DNA of 64,000 nt from Thermanaerothrix daxensis. GTDB lineage: Bacteria > Chloroflexota > Anaerolineae > Anaerolineales > Anaerolineaceae. Positions 45,147-54,014 of this stretch are shown piece by piece. The notes beneath the pieces are model-generated. The model had not been told where the DNA came from. It saw nothing but the letters and a program-made list of their open reading frames with translations, and searched no databases. The DNA lies in the NCBI RefSeq assembly GCF_001306145.1, contig NZ_LGKO01000005.1, forward strand, positions 186,001-250,000, given 5' to 3'. Numbering within the stretch: position 1 is the stretch's first letter; each line of letters begins with the position of its first letter. The position numbers and the translations under genes were made by a program.

Positions 45147-45183
45147 CGGATGACCCTGGCTTGGCCAGGGTCATCCGCGTTTT
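45147..45183 (+). terminator. Strong stem-loop terminator between convergent operons
   Basis: A perfect 14-bp stem (45147-45160 with 45164-45177) closes a 3-nt loop and is followed by CGTTTT on the plus strand. It can end the rhomboid operon, and perhaps also the convergent transcript. Confidence 0.85.
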
Positions 45184-45208
45184 CAGAAGGATTGTCAGGA
45201 TTAAGGGG

Positions 45209-46309
45209 TTAATAGCGCAGGAAAGCGCCGATCATCCCTGCTTTTTCCAGTTCGGAGTTGCGGTGCACCACTTCTACATCTCCCCCGCCACGCATGACCC
45301 GGCTAACGGCGAAATCCACTGCATCCGCAATTTCATGCATTTCACCCCCACAGGCAGGGCAGGTGGTTTGCTGACGCGAGGTCAGATAGCCACATTGGCC
45401 ACACCGGTAGGCAGACTGCCCAAAACCCTCTAAGATGACCAAGGTGCTCACACGGTCCTCGTTAACCGCCTGGAGGGTGTTTTCCAAACCGATCACCGCA
45501 CCGCTGTTTTTAGCGGCTGCCGTGATAAGGTCTTTGATTAACTGGTTTTCACGCTTGGTTTCGAACTCCTGCCCAACTTGCATGGCTTTCGCCAGCACCT
45601 CTGCGTGGCTGGCTGTCATGTTCATGGGAAACGTCCCAACGATCAGGCTCTGCCAGGCCTTAGGGAGCAGGGAGCGAAAGAGCGCTACGTTATCCTCGGT
45701 TCCTCCAATGAGGATGCGGCGGACGCGATTTTGCTCAAAGAATGAGACAGCAAAATCCACCGCTTCCTTCATGTTGCGTTCTATCACCTCATCAACGTGC
45801 TTGGTGCGTCCGGCAACGCCCCCACGTGCACCGGGCAGGCTGGAAGCGCCGCCATGCTTGGTACGTTTGACCATTTCACCAACGATGCCCTCTTGCTCGC
45901 GCAATTCGCCCAGATGAAAGTGGAAGAGGCGGGCGCCTTGCTTATCCACCAGCACCACCCCGTAGCCACCGTAGGAATCCAGCAGGTCGGCCAGCACACG
46001 CACACTGGGACGGTCGCCAACGTGCACCAGGTCCCGCACGGGGACGGCCAGCGAGTAGGCGCGGAAGAATCCCTGCGGTTGACACGAAAAAACCACCACA
46101 CCACGGCCGCTCCAGTCGTATTCCTGCATGATGTAGCGCTCTACGGCTTCCTCATCTTGCGGGAGGTTCACTTTCTTAAGCATGTTGCGCAGGCGCAACC
46201 GGTACGAGTCTTTATTTCCCAGGGTGGGATCGGTGCTGAGATAGACGCTCAACACGGGATGGGGTGAGGTGAATTTAATTAACTCCCGCACATCCTGATC
46301 GGTTAACAT
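45209..46309 (-). CDS. Bacterial eRF1-like (baeRF) protein with zinc ribbon
   Basis: The 366-residue protein resembles the archaeo-eukaryotic release-factor superfamily found in bacteria. It has a middle domain with RRILIGGTEDNVALF and an eRF1 domain-3-like part ending VNEDRVSTLVILEGF, then a zinc ribbon with CGQC and CPAC. The catalytic GGQ is absent: the matching loop has KHGGASS and ARGGVAGR. ATG 46309 has GAGGAGG at 6 nt; an ATG at 46366 is less likely. It follows the HtrA-like gene and may act in ribosome rescue; this is inference. Confidence 0.72.
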   Translation of the reverse strand: MLTDQDVRELIKFTSPHPVLSVYLSTDPTLGNKDSYRLRLRNMLKKVNLPQDEEAVERYIMQEYDWSGRGVVVFSCQPQGFFRAYSLAVPVRDLVHVGDRPSVRVLADLLDSYGGYGVVLVDKQGARLFHFHLGELREQEGIVGEMVKRTKHGGASSLPGARGGVAGRTKHVDEVIERNMKEAVDFAVSFFEQNRVRRILIGGTEDNVALFRSLLPKAWQSLIVGTFPMNMTASHAEVLAKAMQVGQEFETKRENQLIKDLITAAAKNSGAVIGLENTLQAVNEDRVSTLVILEGFGQSAYRCGQCGYLTSRQQTTCPACGGEMHEIADAVDFAVSRVMRGGGDVEVVHRNSELEKAGMIGAFLRY

Positions 46310-46371
46310 GGCATCCTCCTCATTAATGGGATTGGCACAACCGACAGAGCCAGTCAAAAGCCCCACTTCTG

Positions 46372-47583
46372 CTAGGGGCGTTTACCCAGTGTGACGCTCA
46401 CCTCCTTTTCTTGATTATCGCGAAGGATGGTCAGAATGACCGTATCGCCAGGGCTTTTGTGCTTCATCAGATAACTGAGCAGATCGCTGAAAGTCTGGAC
46501 GGGTTGATCATCAATGGCGATGATTAAATCGCCCCCAGCCGGAAGACCGGGAAAACGAGTGGCTTTGCTACCGCCCCGTAGCCCGGCACGGTCAGCCGGA
46601 CCGCCGGGGGTAACCGAGACAATGTAGGCGCCGGTTTGGCGCGGCAAGCCCAGGGCTTCAATTTGCTCCAGGGTTAGCATCTCGCGGCTGGAGATGCCGA
46701 GATAGGGGTAATCGTAAGTCCCCTTTGCGATCAGCACCGGTACGACGCGCCGTACAATGTTGCTGGAGACGGCAAAACCAATTCCGCTGTTGACTAGCTC
46801 ACCGGTGATGGTGGTGCCGGTGGTACGGATGGCGCGGTTGACGCCAATGACCTCGCCGGCCAGGTTCAACAAGGGACCTCCGGAATTGCCCGGGTTAATG
46901 GAGGCATCCGTCTGGATTACATCGCCGGCGCTGAAAAATGTCCCTCCTTCGGCCTGGCGCAGTGATTCCAGGGTACGCCCCTTAGCCGACACAATACCCA
47001 GTGTCATTGTACCGGTCAATCCAAAGGGATTGCCGATGGCCACGGCTGTTTGCCCAACGCGTACCTGGTCCGAATCCCCCAACGGCAGGGGGACCAGTAC
47101 ATCAGGTGGAACGTCCACTTTAATAACGGCTAAATCGGAGTCCAGATCTTCTCCAACGACTCGCGCCCGCACTTTCAGACCGGAAGCAAAGAAGACCTCC
47201 AGGCCGCTGGCGCCTTCGACCACGTGATAATTAGTGACAATATGCCCCTCACGGTCATAGACAAAGCCCGACCCCAGGCTTTCAATTTCACCATCGGTGG
47301 TGGTGGCAATAAAAACAACACCCGGCGCTACGCGTTCGTAGAGGTTGGCGAGGAGAACATCACGATCGGTAAGCGTCACGGGAAGTTCGGCCACCAGGGT
47401 TGGGGTGGCAATTGCGCCGGGTTGCGAAGGGGGGCGCACTTCGGTTGCCCGCGAGGCGGCTTGCAAGGTGGCGGTTGGGGCACCCGTGAGGCGCGGCAAG
47501 GTAGGGGTGAGGCTGCAGGCCAGCATGGCCAGCAGCATGATCCCAAGAATCGCTATCCAACCAAGTCGCTTCATTCTAATCAT
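46372..47583 (-). CDS. HtrA/DegP-like serine protease lipoprotein
   Basis: The 403-residue protein has a lipobox MLAC (Cys23), so it is anchored outside the membrane. The trypsin-like triad is complete: His120 (TNYHVV), Asp150 (DSDLAV) and Ser234 (GNSGGP). A single C-terminal PDZ domain holds LPRQTGAYIVSVTPGGPADR and AIDDQPVQTFSDL. It should degrade or refold damaged envelope proteins. A ribosome site AGAGAGGAA lies upstream. It starts 17 nt after the DnaJ-like gene. Confidence 0.94.
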   Translation of the reverse strand: MIRMKRLGWIAILGIMLLAMLACSLTPTLPRLTGAPTATLQAASRATEVRPPSQPGAIATPTLVAELPVTLTDRDVLLANLYERVAPGVVFIATTTDGEIESLGSGFVYDREGHIVTNYHVVEGASGLEVFFASGLKVRARVVGEDLDSDLAVIKVDVPPDVLVPLPLGDSDQVRVGQTAVAIGNPFGLTGTMTLGIVSAKGRTLESLRQAEGGTFFSAGDVIQTDASINPGNSGGPLLNLAGEVIGVNRAIRTTGTTITGELVNSGIGFAVSSNIVRRVVPVLIAKGTYDYPYLGISSREMLTLEQIEALGLPRQTGAYIVSVTPGGPADRAGLRGGSKATRFPGLPAGGDLIIAIDDQPVQTFSDLLSYLMKHKSPGDTVILTILRDNQEKEVSVTLGKRP

Positions 47584-47600
47584 CGCTTTCCTCTCTACCC

Positions 47601-48524
47601 TCAGCCACCTCGGCGCAGTTGCTCGAATAGCGCGCGCTGCTGAGGGGTCAGGTTGCGTGGAATTTCTACCTTGACCTTGACGTAAAGATCGCCGCGTTTT
47701 TGGGGATTGCGCAGATTGGGCATGCCCCGGCCCGAGAGGCGGAATACCTGCCCGGGCTGCGTGCCCGGCGGGATGGTTAAGATCACATCGCCGCTCAGAG
47801 TGGGGACGGTGACCTGCCCGCCCAACACGGCAGTATAGAGGTCAATGGTCACCTCGGTGTAAAGGTCATCGTCCTTACGCTCAAAGCGCGGGTCGGGCAA
47901 GACCTCAATCACCAGGTAGAGGTCGGAGCGCTGACCATTCGGGCCAATGGGCCCCTGGCCAGCCAGACGCACTTTGGTGCCTGTGCGTGCACCGGGTGGG
48001 ATCTTGCCTTCCAGGCGGCGGCCATCTACCTGAATAAGGCGGGTAGTGCCGTGGTACGCCTCTTCCAGAGTGATCTGCACTGGCTGCTCCACCGCTGGGG
48101 TGGTCTGGCGAGCACGCCGACCGGTGGTGCGGGTGGCTGTACCCGGCATCCCACCGAAGATGGCGCTGAAGAAATCTGAGAATCCACCCAGATCGCCAAA
48201 GAGATCGTCAAGGTCAATGCGCACTGTACGCGTGCCCACCGGACCCTGAGCGAACCACTCTTCCCAGTTGAAATCACCGGGAGCGCCGCTTTGTTGCCAG
48301 CGGAAATAGGATTCGCCCAGCGCGTCGTAGCGTTTGCGCTTCTCGGGATCGCCGAGGACCTCGTAGGCCTCGTTGATCTCTTTGAATTTCTCCTCCGCCG
48401 ATTTATCACCCGGATTGCGATCCGGGTGGTATTTCATGGCCAGACGGCGGTAGGCTTTTTTGATTTCTTCTTCAGTGGCGTTGCGGTCAACACCGAGGAT
48501 TTTGTAGTAGTCTTTGTACTCCAT
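47601..48524 (-). CDS. DnaJ-like co-chaperone, CbpA type
   Basis: The 307-residue protein has an N-terminal J domain with HPD at residues 33-35, a Gly/Phe-rich linker, and two C-terminal substrate domains ([40 protein letters not shown]). The zinc-finger of class I DnaJ is missing, so it is class II (CbpA-like). It would stimulate a DnaK ATPase coded elsewhere. The ATG has no well-spaced ribosome site and lies 6 nt from the -10 box, so its mRNA is probably leaderless. Confidence 0.93.
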   Translation of the reverse strand: MEYKDYYKILGVDRNATEEEIKKAYRRLAMKYHPDRNPGDKSAEEKFKEINEAYEVLGDPEKRKRYDALGESYFRWQQSGAPGDFNWEEWFAQGPVGTRTVRIDLDDLFGDLGGFSDFFSAIFGGMPGTATRTTGRRARQTTPAVEQPVQITLEEAYHGTTRLIQVDGRRLEGKIPPGARTGTKVRLAGQGPIGPNGQRSDLYLVIEVLPDPRFERKDDDLYTEVTIDLYTAVLGGQVTVPTLSGDVILTIPPGTQPGQVFRLSGRGMPNLRNPQKRGDLYVKVKVEIPRNLTPQQRALFEQLRRGG

Positions 48525-48530
48525 ACCTTC

Positions 48531-48560
48531 ATTTTATGTCCGCGAACTCCTGAAAGTCAA
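48531..48560 (-). promoter_or_regulatory. Promoter of the DnaJ-HtrA-baeRF operon, leaderless type
   Basis: On the minus strand TTGACT (48560-48555) and TAAAAT (48536-48531) are 18 nt apart. The -10 ends 6 nt before the start codon at 48524, so transcription should begin at or next to the ATG. Confidence 0.75.
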
Positions 48561-48672
48561 GGCTGCGCCAGTGGCCTCTTATAAAACGTTTATACGATTA
48601 CATAACTAAATTGTAAAGCACTCGTAAGTTCGTGAGAGGTTAAGAGGCTCTCCTTTAGATTAATAATCATGC

Positions 48673-48678
48673 TATATT
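48673..48678 (+). promoter_or_regulatory. -10 element of the signalling gene pair, leaderless type
   Basis: TATATT ends 6 nt before the ATG at 48685. No good -35 and no ribosome site was seen, which again fits a leaderless start. Confidence 0.5.
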
Positions 48679-48684
48679 AAAAGC

Positions 48685-50382
48685 ATGGCCCAGCCACGGG
48701 AATATCTGCTGGTTGTTGAACCCGACCCCCTGATTTGTGAGGTTGTCGGACGCCAGTCGCTGGAAGCAGCGGGCTATCGTGTTCAGTGTGTGCCGGAGGT
48801 CTCGGCGGCGATTGCTAAGGCTGTTCAGACGCTTCCGGATGTGATCTTGTGTGATCTGGTGCTGGAGGGGTTGAGCAGCAAGGATCTGCTGGTGGCACTG
48901 CACGCTCAGGGGTTAGATATCCCGGTGGTGCTGATTGCGCCTAAAGGAGCAGAAGGGGATTTGATTCAGAATTTTCGGTTGGGGGCTGTGGACTATTTGC
49001 TCTGGCCAGCCCGTGAGCCAGAGGTTCTGGCCGTAGTTGAACGGGTGCTCAAGCAGGTCCGTGAACGCCGTGCCCGAGAACAACTGGCGCAGGCCCTGCA
49101 GCGTACCAACCAGGAACTTCAGCAGCGCCTGGATGAACTCAACACGATTTTCAACATCGCCAGGGTGTTAACTTCACTGACCCATCAGGGCGTGTTATTT
49201 GAGCAGTTGTTGGAGCAATTGATCAAAGTGACTCGTTCAGACCTGGGGTGGGTCTTACTGAAGGATGAGGGGCGCAAGACATTGGTGCTGGCGGCAGGAA
49301 AACATCTGCCCGCTTCACTTATGGCGCAGCGCAACCATCCCTGGGAAGATGGGGTCAGCGGGTTGGTGGCCCTTTCAGGTGAATCGCTGATGCTTGCCGG
49401 TGAGCCGCTCAAGCGCTTTCGAATATCCACGTTGGGGCAGGCCGCCTTGATTGTGCCGATCAAGGCATCGCAGCAGGTTATTGGGATTGTGGTCCTGATG
49501 CGCAAGAAGGACGCGCCCTACCAGCCCGGCCAACAGCGCCTGGTGGAAGCCGTAGCCGATTTTGCCTCGATTTCGCTGGCAAATGTCCGCCTCTTTCGCA
49601 CCCTGGAAGAACGGGTGCGTGTCCAGCAGGCTTTGATGGAGAATGCCGCTTTGCGCGTCCAGGTGATGAATCAGGCCCTGCAGCAGGTTCACCTGCAAAT
49701 CCGAGAGCATGCCGAAGCGCAGAATCATGCCCTGGAGCAGTTGACCAAAGACCCGACGGCGCGTTGGAGTCCGACCCAACGCCAGGTTCTGACGGCCTGG
49801 CGTGAGAGCGTGGAGAGGTTATACCTCTTGGCAGATCTCATTCCCACCGGCCCGGAAGGGGCGCCCCCAGGATCTGCTCAACCCAAGGATTTCAATGGGC
49901 TGGTTGGTGAAGCCGTGCGTCACCTTAATCCGCTGGCTCAGCATCGCCATCAGGAGATCGCACTGGCGTATTCGACGCAACCCCTGCCGGTAGAAGGGGA
50001 TGAAACCCTGTTACGATACATCCTGCACAGCCTGCTGGGGCTGGTAATGGGGTTGAGCGAAGATGGTCAGATTCGAGGGCGCACATATTTGCAAGATGAA
50101 ATGGCTCATTTGGAACTGGAATGTCGGGCTGATCTGGATGAGGATCAGCGCCGGGTGCTCCAGAAGCAACCCTTTGAAGGGGTCTCCACGGCAAGACGTC
50201 GGTTTCCGGAAGAATTGGAGGCAGATTGGCGCCTGGTTTTGCAGATCTTAACCCAATGTCGGGGTAAAATGTGGTTAGAGTTTGTTACCCCGGAACAGTT
50301 GCGCTGGCATTTGACCTTTCCGCTTGTTCGAATTCAGGCGGTTTCGTCATTATCTCCCGCAAAGGCGACTGAGACATCATGA
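48685..50382 (+). CDS. Response-regulator/GAF protein with degenerate kinase-like end
   Basis: The 565-residue protein has a receiver domain (residues 5-125) with the phospho-acceptor Asp in VILCDLVLEG, a coiled linker, a GAF domain (about 150-310), another coil, and a C-terminal part laid out like a histidine kinase core. That end lacks the phospho-His box, the N-box asparagine (LLRYILHSLLGLVMG) and the DxGxG ATP lid. It is probably a sensor or pseudokinase partner. It overlaps the next kinase gene by 4 nt. Confidence 0.8.
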   Translation: MAQPREYLLVVEPDPLICEVVGRQSLEAAGYRVQCVPEVSAAIAKAVQTLPDVILCDLVLEGLSSKDLLVALHAQGLDIPVVLIAPKGAEGDLIQNFRLGAVDYLLWPAREPEVLAVVERVLKQVRERRAREQLAQALQRTNQELQQRLDELNTIFNIARVLTSLTHQGVLFEQLLEQLIKVTRSDLGWVLLKDEGRKTLVLAAGKHLPASLMAQRNHPWEDGVSGLVALSGESLMLAGEPLKRFRISTLGQAALIVPIKASQQVIGIVVLMRKKDAPYQPGQQRLVEAVADFASISLANVRLFRTLEERVRVQQALMENAALRVQVMNQALQQVHLQIREHAEAQNHALEQLTKDPTARWSPTQRQVLTAWRESVERLYLLADLIPTGPEGAPPGSAQPKDFNGLVGEAVRHLNPLAQHRHQEIALAYSTQPLPVEGDETLLRYILHSLLGLVMGLSEDGQIRGRTYLQDEMAHLELECRADLDEDQRRVLQKQPFEGVSTARRRFPEELEADWRLVLQILTQCRGKMWLEFVTPEQLRWHLTFPLVRIQAVSSLSPAKATETS

Positions 50383-52304
50383 CCCAGGTGAAGGATATCA
50401 ACATTCTGGTAGCCACCTCCGACTCACAGGTTAACTACCTGCTGGAGCGGGTCTTGCAGGCTGCTGGTTATTCGGTGGCGATTTTCCAGGAGGAGGATAA
50501 GGTTTTTAACTACCTCAGCACCCATCCTACGGGGTTGGTGATTTTGTCTGACACCTTCAGGGGGAACAATCATCTGGATTTTGCGCGCAAATTGAGCCGG
50601 GACCATCCAGAAGTCCCCATCCTGCTCCTGGTAAAGAAGGATACGCCTGAACTGCTCAAAGAAGCCCTGCGCCTGGGAGTGAGCGATTATCTCAGTCTGC
50701 CCCTCAAATCGGAGGAAGTGCTGCGCGCGGTTGAAAACAACCTTTCACGGTCACAGCGACTGCGCGAATGGATGATGCTTGAGGCGCGCCGTTATACCGA
50801 CCGGTTGCAGCGGCGCGTGGATGAGCTGGAGACTCTGGCCCGTTTGAGCCAGAGTATCACGGCTTCTTTGGATCCCGAGAGTGTGCTCTCGGCCATCGTG
50901 GAGGCAGCGGTTGAACTGACCGGTGCGGAAGAAGGTGCGCTCCTGCTGGTAGATGAGGAGACCGGCGAACTCTACATGCGTGCTTCCAAGAATTTCCAGG
51001 AAGATTTTGTGCGCACCTTCCGCCTCCCGATCCAGGATACTCTGGCGGGCTCGGTTGTACGCACTGGCCAGCCGGTGCTCCTGGATGAGAGCACACCCCA
51101 GAAAATAAAGACGGCTTACCTGGTCCATGGGCTGGTGTACGTGCCTCTTCAGTATAAGGGCCAGGTTTTTGGCGTCCTGGGAGTAGATAACCGACACAGC
51201 CGTTTCCAGTTTCAGAAACGGGATGTGCAACTGCTGACCACCCTAGCGGACTATGCCGCCATTGCCATTCAGAACGCGCGGCTCTACAACGATACTCGTC
51301 TGGAACGCAACAAATTGGAGACCATCTTGCGGCGCATCCAGGATGGGGTTATCGTGGTAGATCAAGGGGGACGTATCTTACTCATTAATCAGGCAGCCAT
51401 CTCGGCTCTCAACCTGGATGAGTCTGACTTGATTGGAAAACTTGCCCGTCAGGTGATTGCCTATCCTGACCTGGTGGAGTTGCTGGAACTCTCCACGCGC
51501 AGCCTTTCCAGCCGTCTGGAACTTACAGTGGAAGATGGGCGGGTCTTTGATGTGCAACGCACCCCGATCCCGGATGTGGGCACGGCAGTGACCTTACATG
51601 ATATTACCCAGTTGAAGAAGATAGATCGGATTAAGAGCGAATTTGTCAGCACGGTTTCGCACGATTTACGTTCGCCGTTGACGGCCATTCTGGGGTATGT
51701 GGAATTAATCGAACGTGCCGGGCCAGTGAACGAATTGCAGCAAGAGTTCATTCGCCGGGTGCAGGCCAGCGTTCAGAATATCACTCACCTGGTGGATGAT
51801 TTGGTGAATTTGGGGCGCATTGAAGCGGGCTTTGATACGCGCAAAGAGTCCTTTAGCCTGAAGCAGGTCCTAGATCATGCCATCGAAAACTTCAAGAAAG
51901 CCCTGGAGCGTAAGGGGCACCGCCTGGTTATGGAACTGCCTGAAGATCTGCCGCTTTTCCTGGGCAACCCGGTTCAGATTCGCCAGATGTTTGAGCACCT
52001 GCTGGATAATGCCATCAAATACACCCCGCCAGGTGGGAAAATTACCATCCATGGTCAGGTGGAGCAGGAACAGATCATTTTGCAATTTTGCGATACCGGG
52101 ATCGGGATTCCGGTGTCGGATTTGCCCTTTATTTTTGACAAGTTCTACCGCGCCAGTAACGCTGGCGCAGAGGTTTCCGGAAGTGGTTTGGGGCTGGCAA
52201 TTGTGAAGTCAATCGTTGAGAGCCATCAAGGACGCATCTGGGTAGAGTCAACGCTGGGGCAAGGCACCACATTTACGGTTGTACTGCCCATTATAGAAGC
52301 CTGA
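50379..52304 (+). CDS. Sensor histidine kinase (REC-GAF-PAS-HisKA-HATPase)
   Basis: The 641-residue protein has a receiver-like N-terminus (Asp58 in VILSDTF, acidic pair partly lost), a GAF domain (about 145-300), a PAS domain (about 310-400), and an intact kinase core. The phospho-acceptor is His428 in STVSHDLRSPL, the N-box is LLDNAIKYTPPGG, and the ATP lid has DTGIGIP and GSGLGLAIV. It has no membrane helix, so it senses inside the cell. No separate output regulator lies next to it. Confidence 0.92.
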   Translation: MTQVKDINILVATSDSQVNYLLERVLQAAGYSVAIFQEEDKVFNYLSTHPTGLVILSDTFRGNNHLDFARKLSRDHPEVPILLLVKKDTPELLKEALRLGVSDYLSLPLKSEEVLRAVENNLSRSQRLREWMMLEARRYTDRLQRRVDELETLARLSQSITASLDPESVLSAIVEAAVELTGAEEGALLLVDEETGELYMRASKNFQEDFVRTFRLPIQDTLAGSVVRTGQPVLLDESTPQKIKTAYLVHGLVYVPLQYKGQVFGVLGVDNRHSRFQFQKRDVQLLTTLADYAAIAIQNARLYNDTRLERNKLETILRRIQDGVIVVDQGGRILLINQAAISALNLDESDLIGKLARQVIAYPDLVELLELSTRSLSSRLELTVEDGRVFDVQRTPIPDVGTAVTLHDITQLKKIDRIKSEFVSTVSHDLRSPLTAILGYVELIERAGPVNELQQEFIRRVQASVQNITHLVDDLVNLGRIEAGFDTRKESFSLKQVLDHAIENFKKALERKGHRLVMELPEDLPLFLGNPVQIRQMFEHLLDNAIKYTPPGGKITIHGQVEQEQIILQFCDTGIGIPVSDLPFIFDKFYRASNAGAEVSGSGLGLAIVKSIVESHQGRIWVESTLGQGTTFTVVLPIIEA

Positions 52305-52350
52305 TTTGGGTAACAGTCTGGAAGTGCGGTATAAGTGGTCAGTTAAAAGA

Positions 52351-52389
52351 AGCCTCCGCCGGAGGCGTTGCTCGTTTCCGGCGGAGGCT
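52351..52389. other. GC-rich stem-loop in a 462-nt gap (52305-52766)
   Basis: A perfect 13-bp stem (52351-52363 with 52377-52389) closes a 13-nt loop 46 nt after the kinase stop. No T-run follows on the plus strand; on the minus strand TCTTTTAA follows, so the direction is unclear. It may end the kinase transcript. Apart from this and the LysM promoter, I recognise nothing in the gap: a 68-codon open frame at 52306 lacks a ribosome site and family features. Confidence 0.55.
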
Positions 52390-52668
52390 CTTGCCAAAGG
52401 AGGAGACAGCGATGAGCTTGTCTGGAGGTGTCCGGATGACCACGTTGTCGCTACTGATAATACTACACCTGAGATTGGATGGCTATGGTTGGAAGTCACG
52501 AGGGGAGAATGATGTTCATCTGGACTCTCTGTGACATCTGCGCCGGAAAAGATATGAGTTTCATCCAGGTAGCGGGGTTGTAAGGAGGATGTAAAGCGAA
52601 CGGAGTGACACTTAATATAAAAATAATAACAAGTTTGTCGGGGGTAAAAATTCCCATGTCTGGTGTTC

Positions 52669-52697
52669 TTGACGCAGGGTTAGCGATATGCTACTAT
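52669..52697 (+). promoter_or_regulatory. Promoter of the LysM lipoprotein gene
   Basis: TTGACG (52669-52674) and TACTAT (52692-52697) are 17 nt apart. The predicted start near 52704 gives a 62-nt leader to the ATG at 52767. Confidence 0.7.
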
Positions 52698-52766
52698 GGA
52701 TTGAAGTCACCCCCAAAGTGATGACTCGGGCGCTATTTTTGAGTGAGCAATTGGAGGAGAGCCTTT

Positions 52767-53381
52767 ATGAAAAAGCAAATGCCTTTTATCATTGCGTTTG
52801 TGGTGTTGGTCGCACTGATGGCTTCCGGGTGCACCCGTTCGGCTTCCACGTCGCCGACTGCCCTGGCCACCCCAACCTCGGAGGAACTCCCCTTCCCGGT
52901 GGATGTGGCGCAGCGCATGACTGAAGTGGCCCAGCAGACCCAGATGGCCATGCCCACCCCAGCCGAGCCGCTGGCAACGCCGGTCGGGGTTGAAACTCCA
53001 ACTCCGGAACCGACCAGCACACCGGTGATCATCCCCACGCCCACCCGTCCGGCCACTTATACGCTGCAGTCGGGTGAGTGGCCCCTTTGCATTGCCCGCC
53101 GCTACAACCTGGACATCAACGCGTTCTTTGAGGCTAATGGACTGACTATGAATTCGCGGCCTGCGGCTGGCACAGTGCTGAAAATCCCGCAGGGGGGTGC
53201 CTGGAGCGCGGGCGAACGCGCTCTTAAGCCTCACCCCACGCAGTACACGGTGAAGGCTGGAGACACGGTGTACTCCATCGCTTGCGAATTTGGGGATGTT
53301 TTCCCCGAATCAATCATCGCCGCCAACAATCTTCAGAGCCCCTACACGCTAACGCCGGGGCAAGTACTGCAAATTCCCTGA
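52767..53381 (+). CDS. Lipoprotein with two LysM domains
   Basis: The 204-residue protein has a lipobox ASGC (Cys22), a Pro/Thr/Glu linker to about residue 95, and two LysM-type modules: YTLQSGEWPLCIARRYNL and YTVKAGDTVYSIACEFGD, each ending in a KIP/QIP strand. LysM binds peptidoglycan or chitin-like glycans, so it probably fixes to the cell wall. The ATG at 52767 has GGAGGAG upstream; the frame is open from 52743. Each module carries a cysteine, which may form a disulfide. Confidence 0.87.
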   Translation: MKKQMPFIIAFVVLVALMASGCTRSASTSPTALATPTSEELPFPVDVAQRMTEVAQQTQMAMPTPAEPLATPVGVETPTPEPTSTPVIIPTPTRPATYTLQSGEWPLCIARRYNLDINAFFEANGLTMNSRPAAGTVLKIPQGGAWSAGERALKPHPTQYTVKAGDTVYSIACEFGDVFPESIIAANNLQSPYTLTPGQVLQIP

Positions 53382-53409
53382 TTCCCGGTCAGGGGGCAGT
53401 GAGATTAAG

Positions 53410-53453
53410 TGAGCGCGGGTGAAGACTCTGACCCGCGCTTATATTGTTTCTTC
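53410..53453 (+). terminator. Terminator after the LysM gene
   Basis: AGCGCGGGT (53412-53420) pairs with ACCCGCGCT (53431-53439), with two more pairs at the base; a T-rich tail ATATTGTTTC follows. Confidence 0.65.
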
Positions 53454-53480
53454 TATATCCATTGTGTTTTGAGGTGGTCC

Positions 53481-54014
53481 ATGGCGTTTGAGATACTCGG
53501 TTATGAACCCCAGTACCGGGGGCATGCTTTCGACGTTGTCAAGGTGCAGGTGCGTCTCCCGGATGGTCGGGTGCGCCCGTATGACCTGGTTGAGCACCGC
53601 GATTCGATCAGTATTGTGCCGGTGAACGCACAGGGGCACATTTTGTTCGTAGCGCAATATCGCATTGGAGCCGGTCGGGAATTGCTCGAACTGCCAGCCG
53701 GGGTGATGGAGGAAGAGGAAGAAGCACGTGCCTGTGCCGAGCGCGAAATTCGTGAGGAAACCGGGTACGCCGCCCGGGAGTGGATCGAACTGGGGCAGTT
53801 TTATCTCGCCCCGGGTTATTGTACCGAGCGCATGGTGGTTTTCCTGGCTCGCGAGTTGTACCCTGCTCCCCTACGTCCAGATGCGGATGAGTTCCTGCAC
53901 CTGCGGGCACTGAGTATTGAGGAAGCCTATGCCATGGCACAGCGGGGTGAGATTCATGATTCCAAAACGCTGGCAGCGTTGTTTTTAGCGCGCCCTTACC
54001 TGGTTTCGGGCTGA
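53481..54014 (+). CDS. NUDIX hydrolase, ADP-ribose pyrophosphatase-like
   Basis: The 177-residue protein has a full Nudix box: GVMEEEEEARACAEREIREE followed by TGY fits Gx5Ex7REUxEExGU. The preceding strands (ISIVPVNAQGHILFVAQYR) and the LAPGYCTERMVVFLA segment are typical of ADP-ribose or NDP-sugar pyrophosphatases. It would hydrolyse the pyrophosphate of a nucleotide sugar in the cytoplasm. ATG 53481 follows GAGGTGG; a longer frame from 53409 is unlikely because it runs through the upstream terminator. Confidence 0.9.
   Translation: MAFEILGYEPQYRGHAFDVVKVQVRLPDGRVRPYDLVEHRDSISIVPVNAQGHILFVAQYRIGAGRELLELPAGVMEEEEEARACAEREIREETGYAAREWIELGQFYLAPGYCTERMVVFLARELYPAPLRPDADEFLHLRALSIEEAYAMAQRGEIHDSKTLAALFLARPYLVSG

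Noticed and set aside
48615-48643. AAAGCACTC with a later GAGAGGTTAA, like a CIRCE (HrcA) element near the DnaJ-like gene
   Set aside because: The right half needs an insertion and has several mismatches to CIRCE, and the site is upstream of the -35 box. Too weak to call.
52306-52512. 68-codon open frame after the sensor kinase gene
   Set aside because: It spans the GC-rich hairpin, lacks a ribosome site and has no family features.
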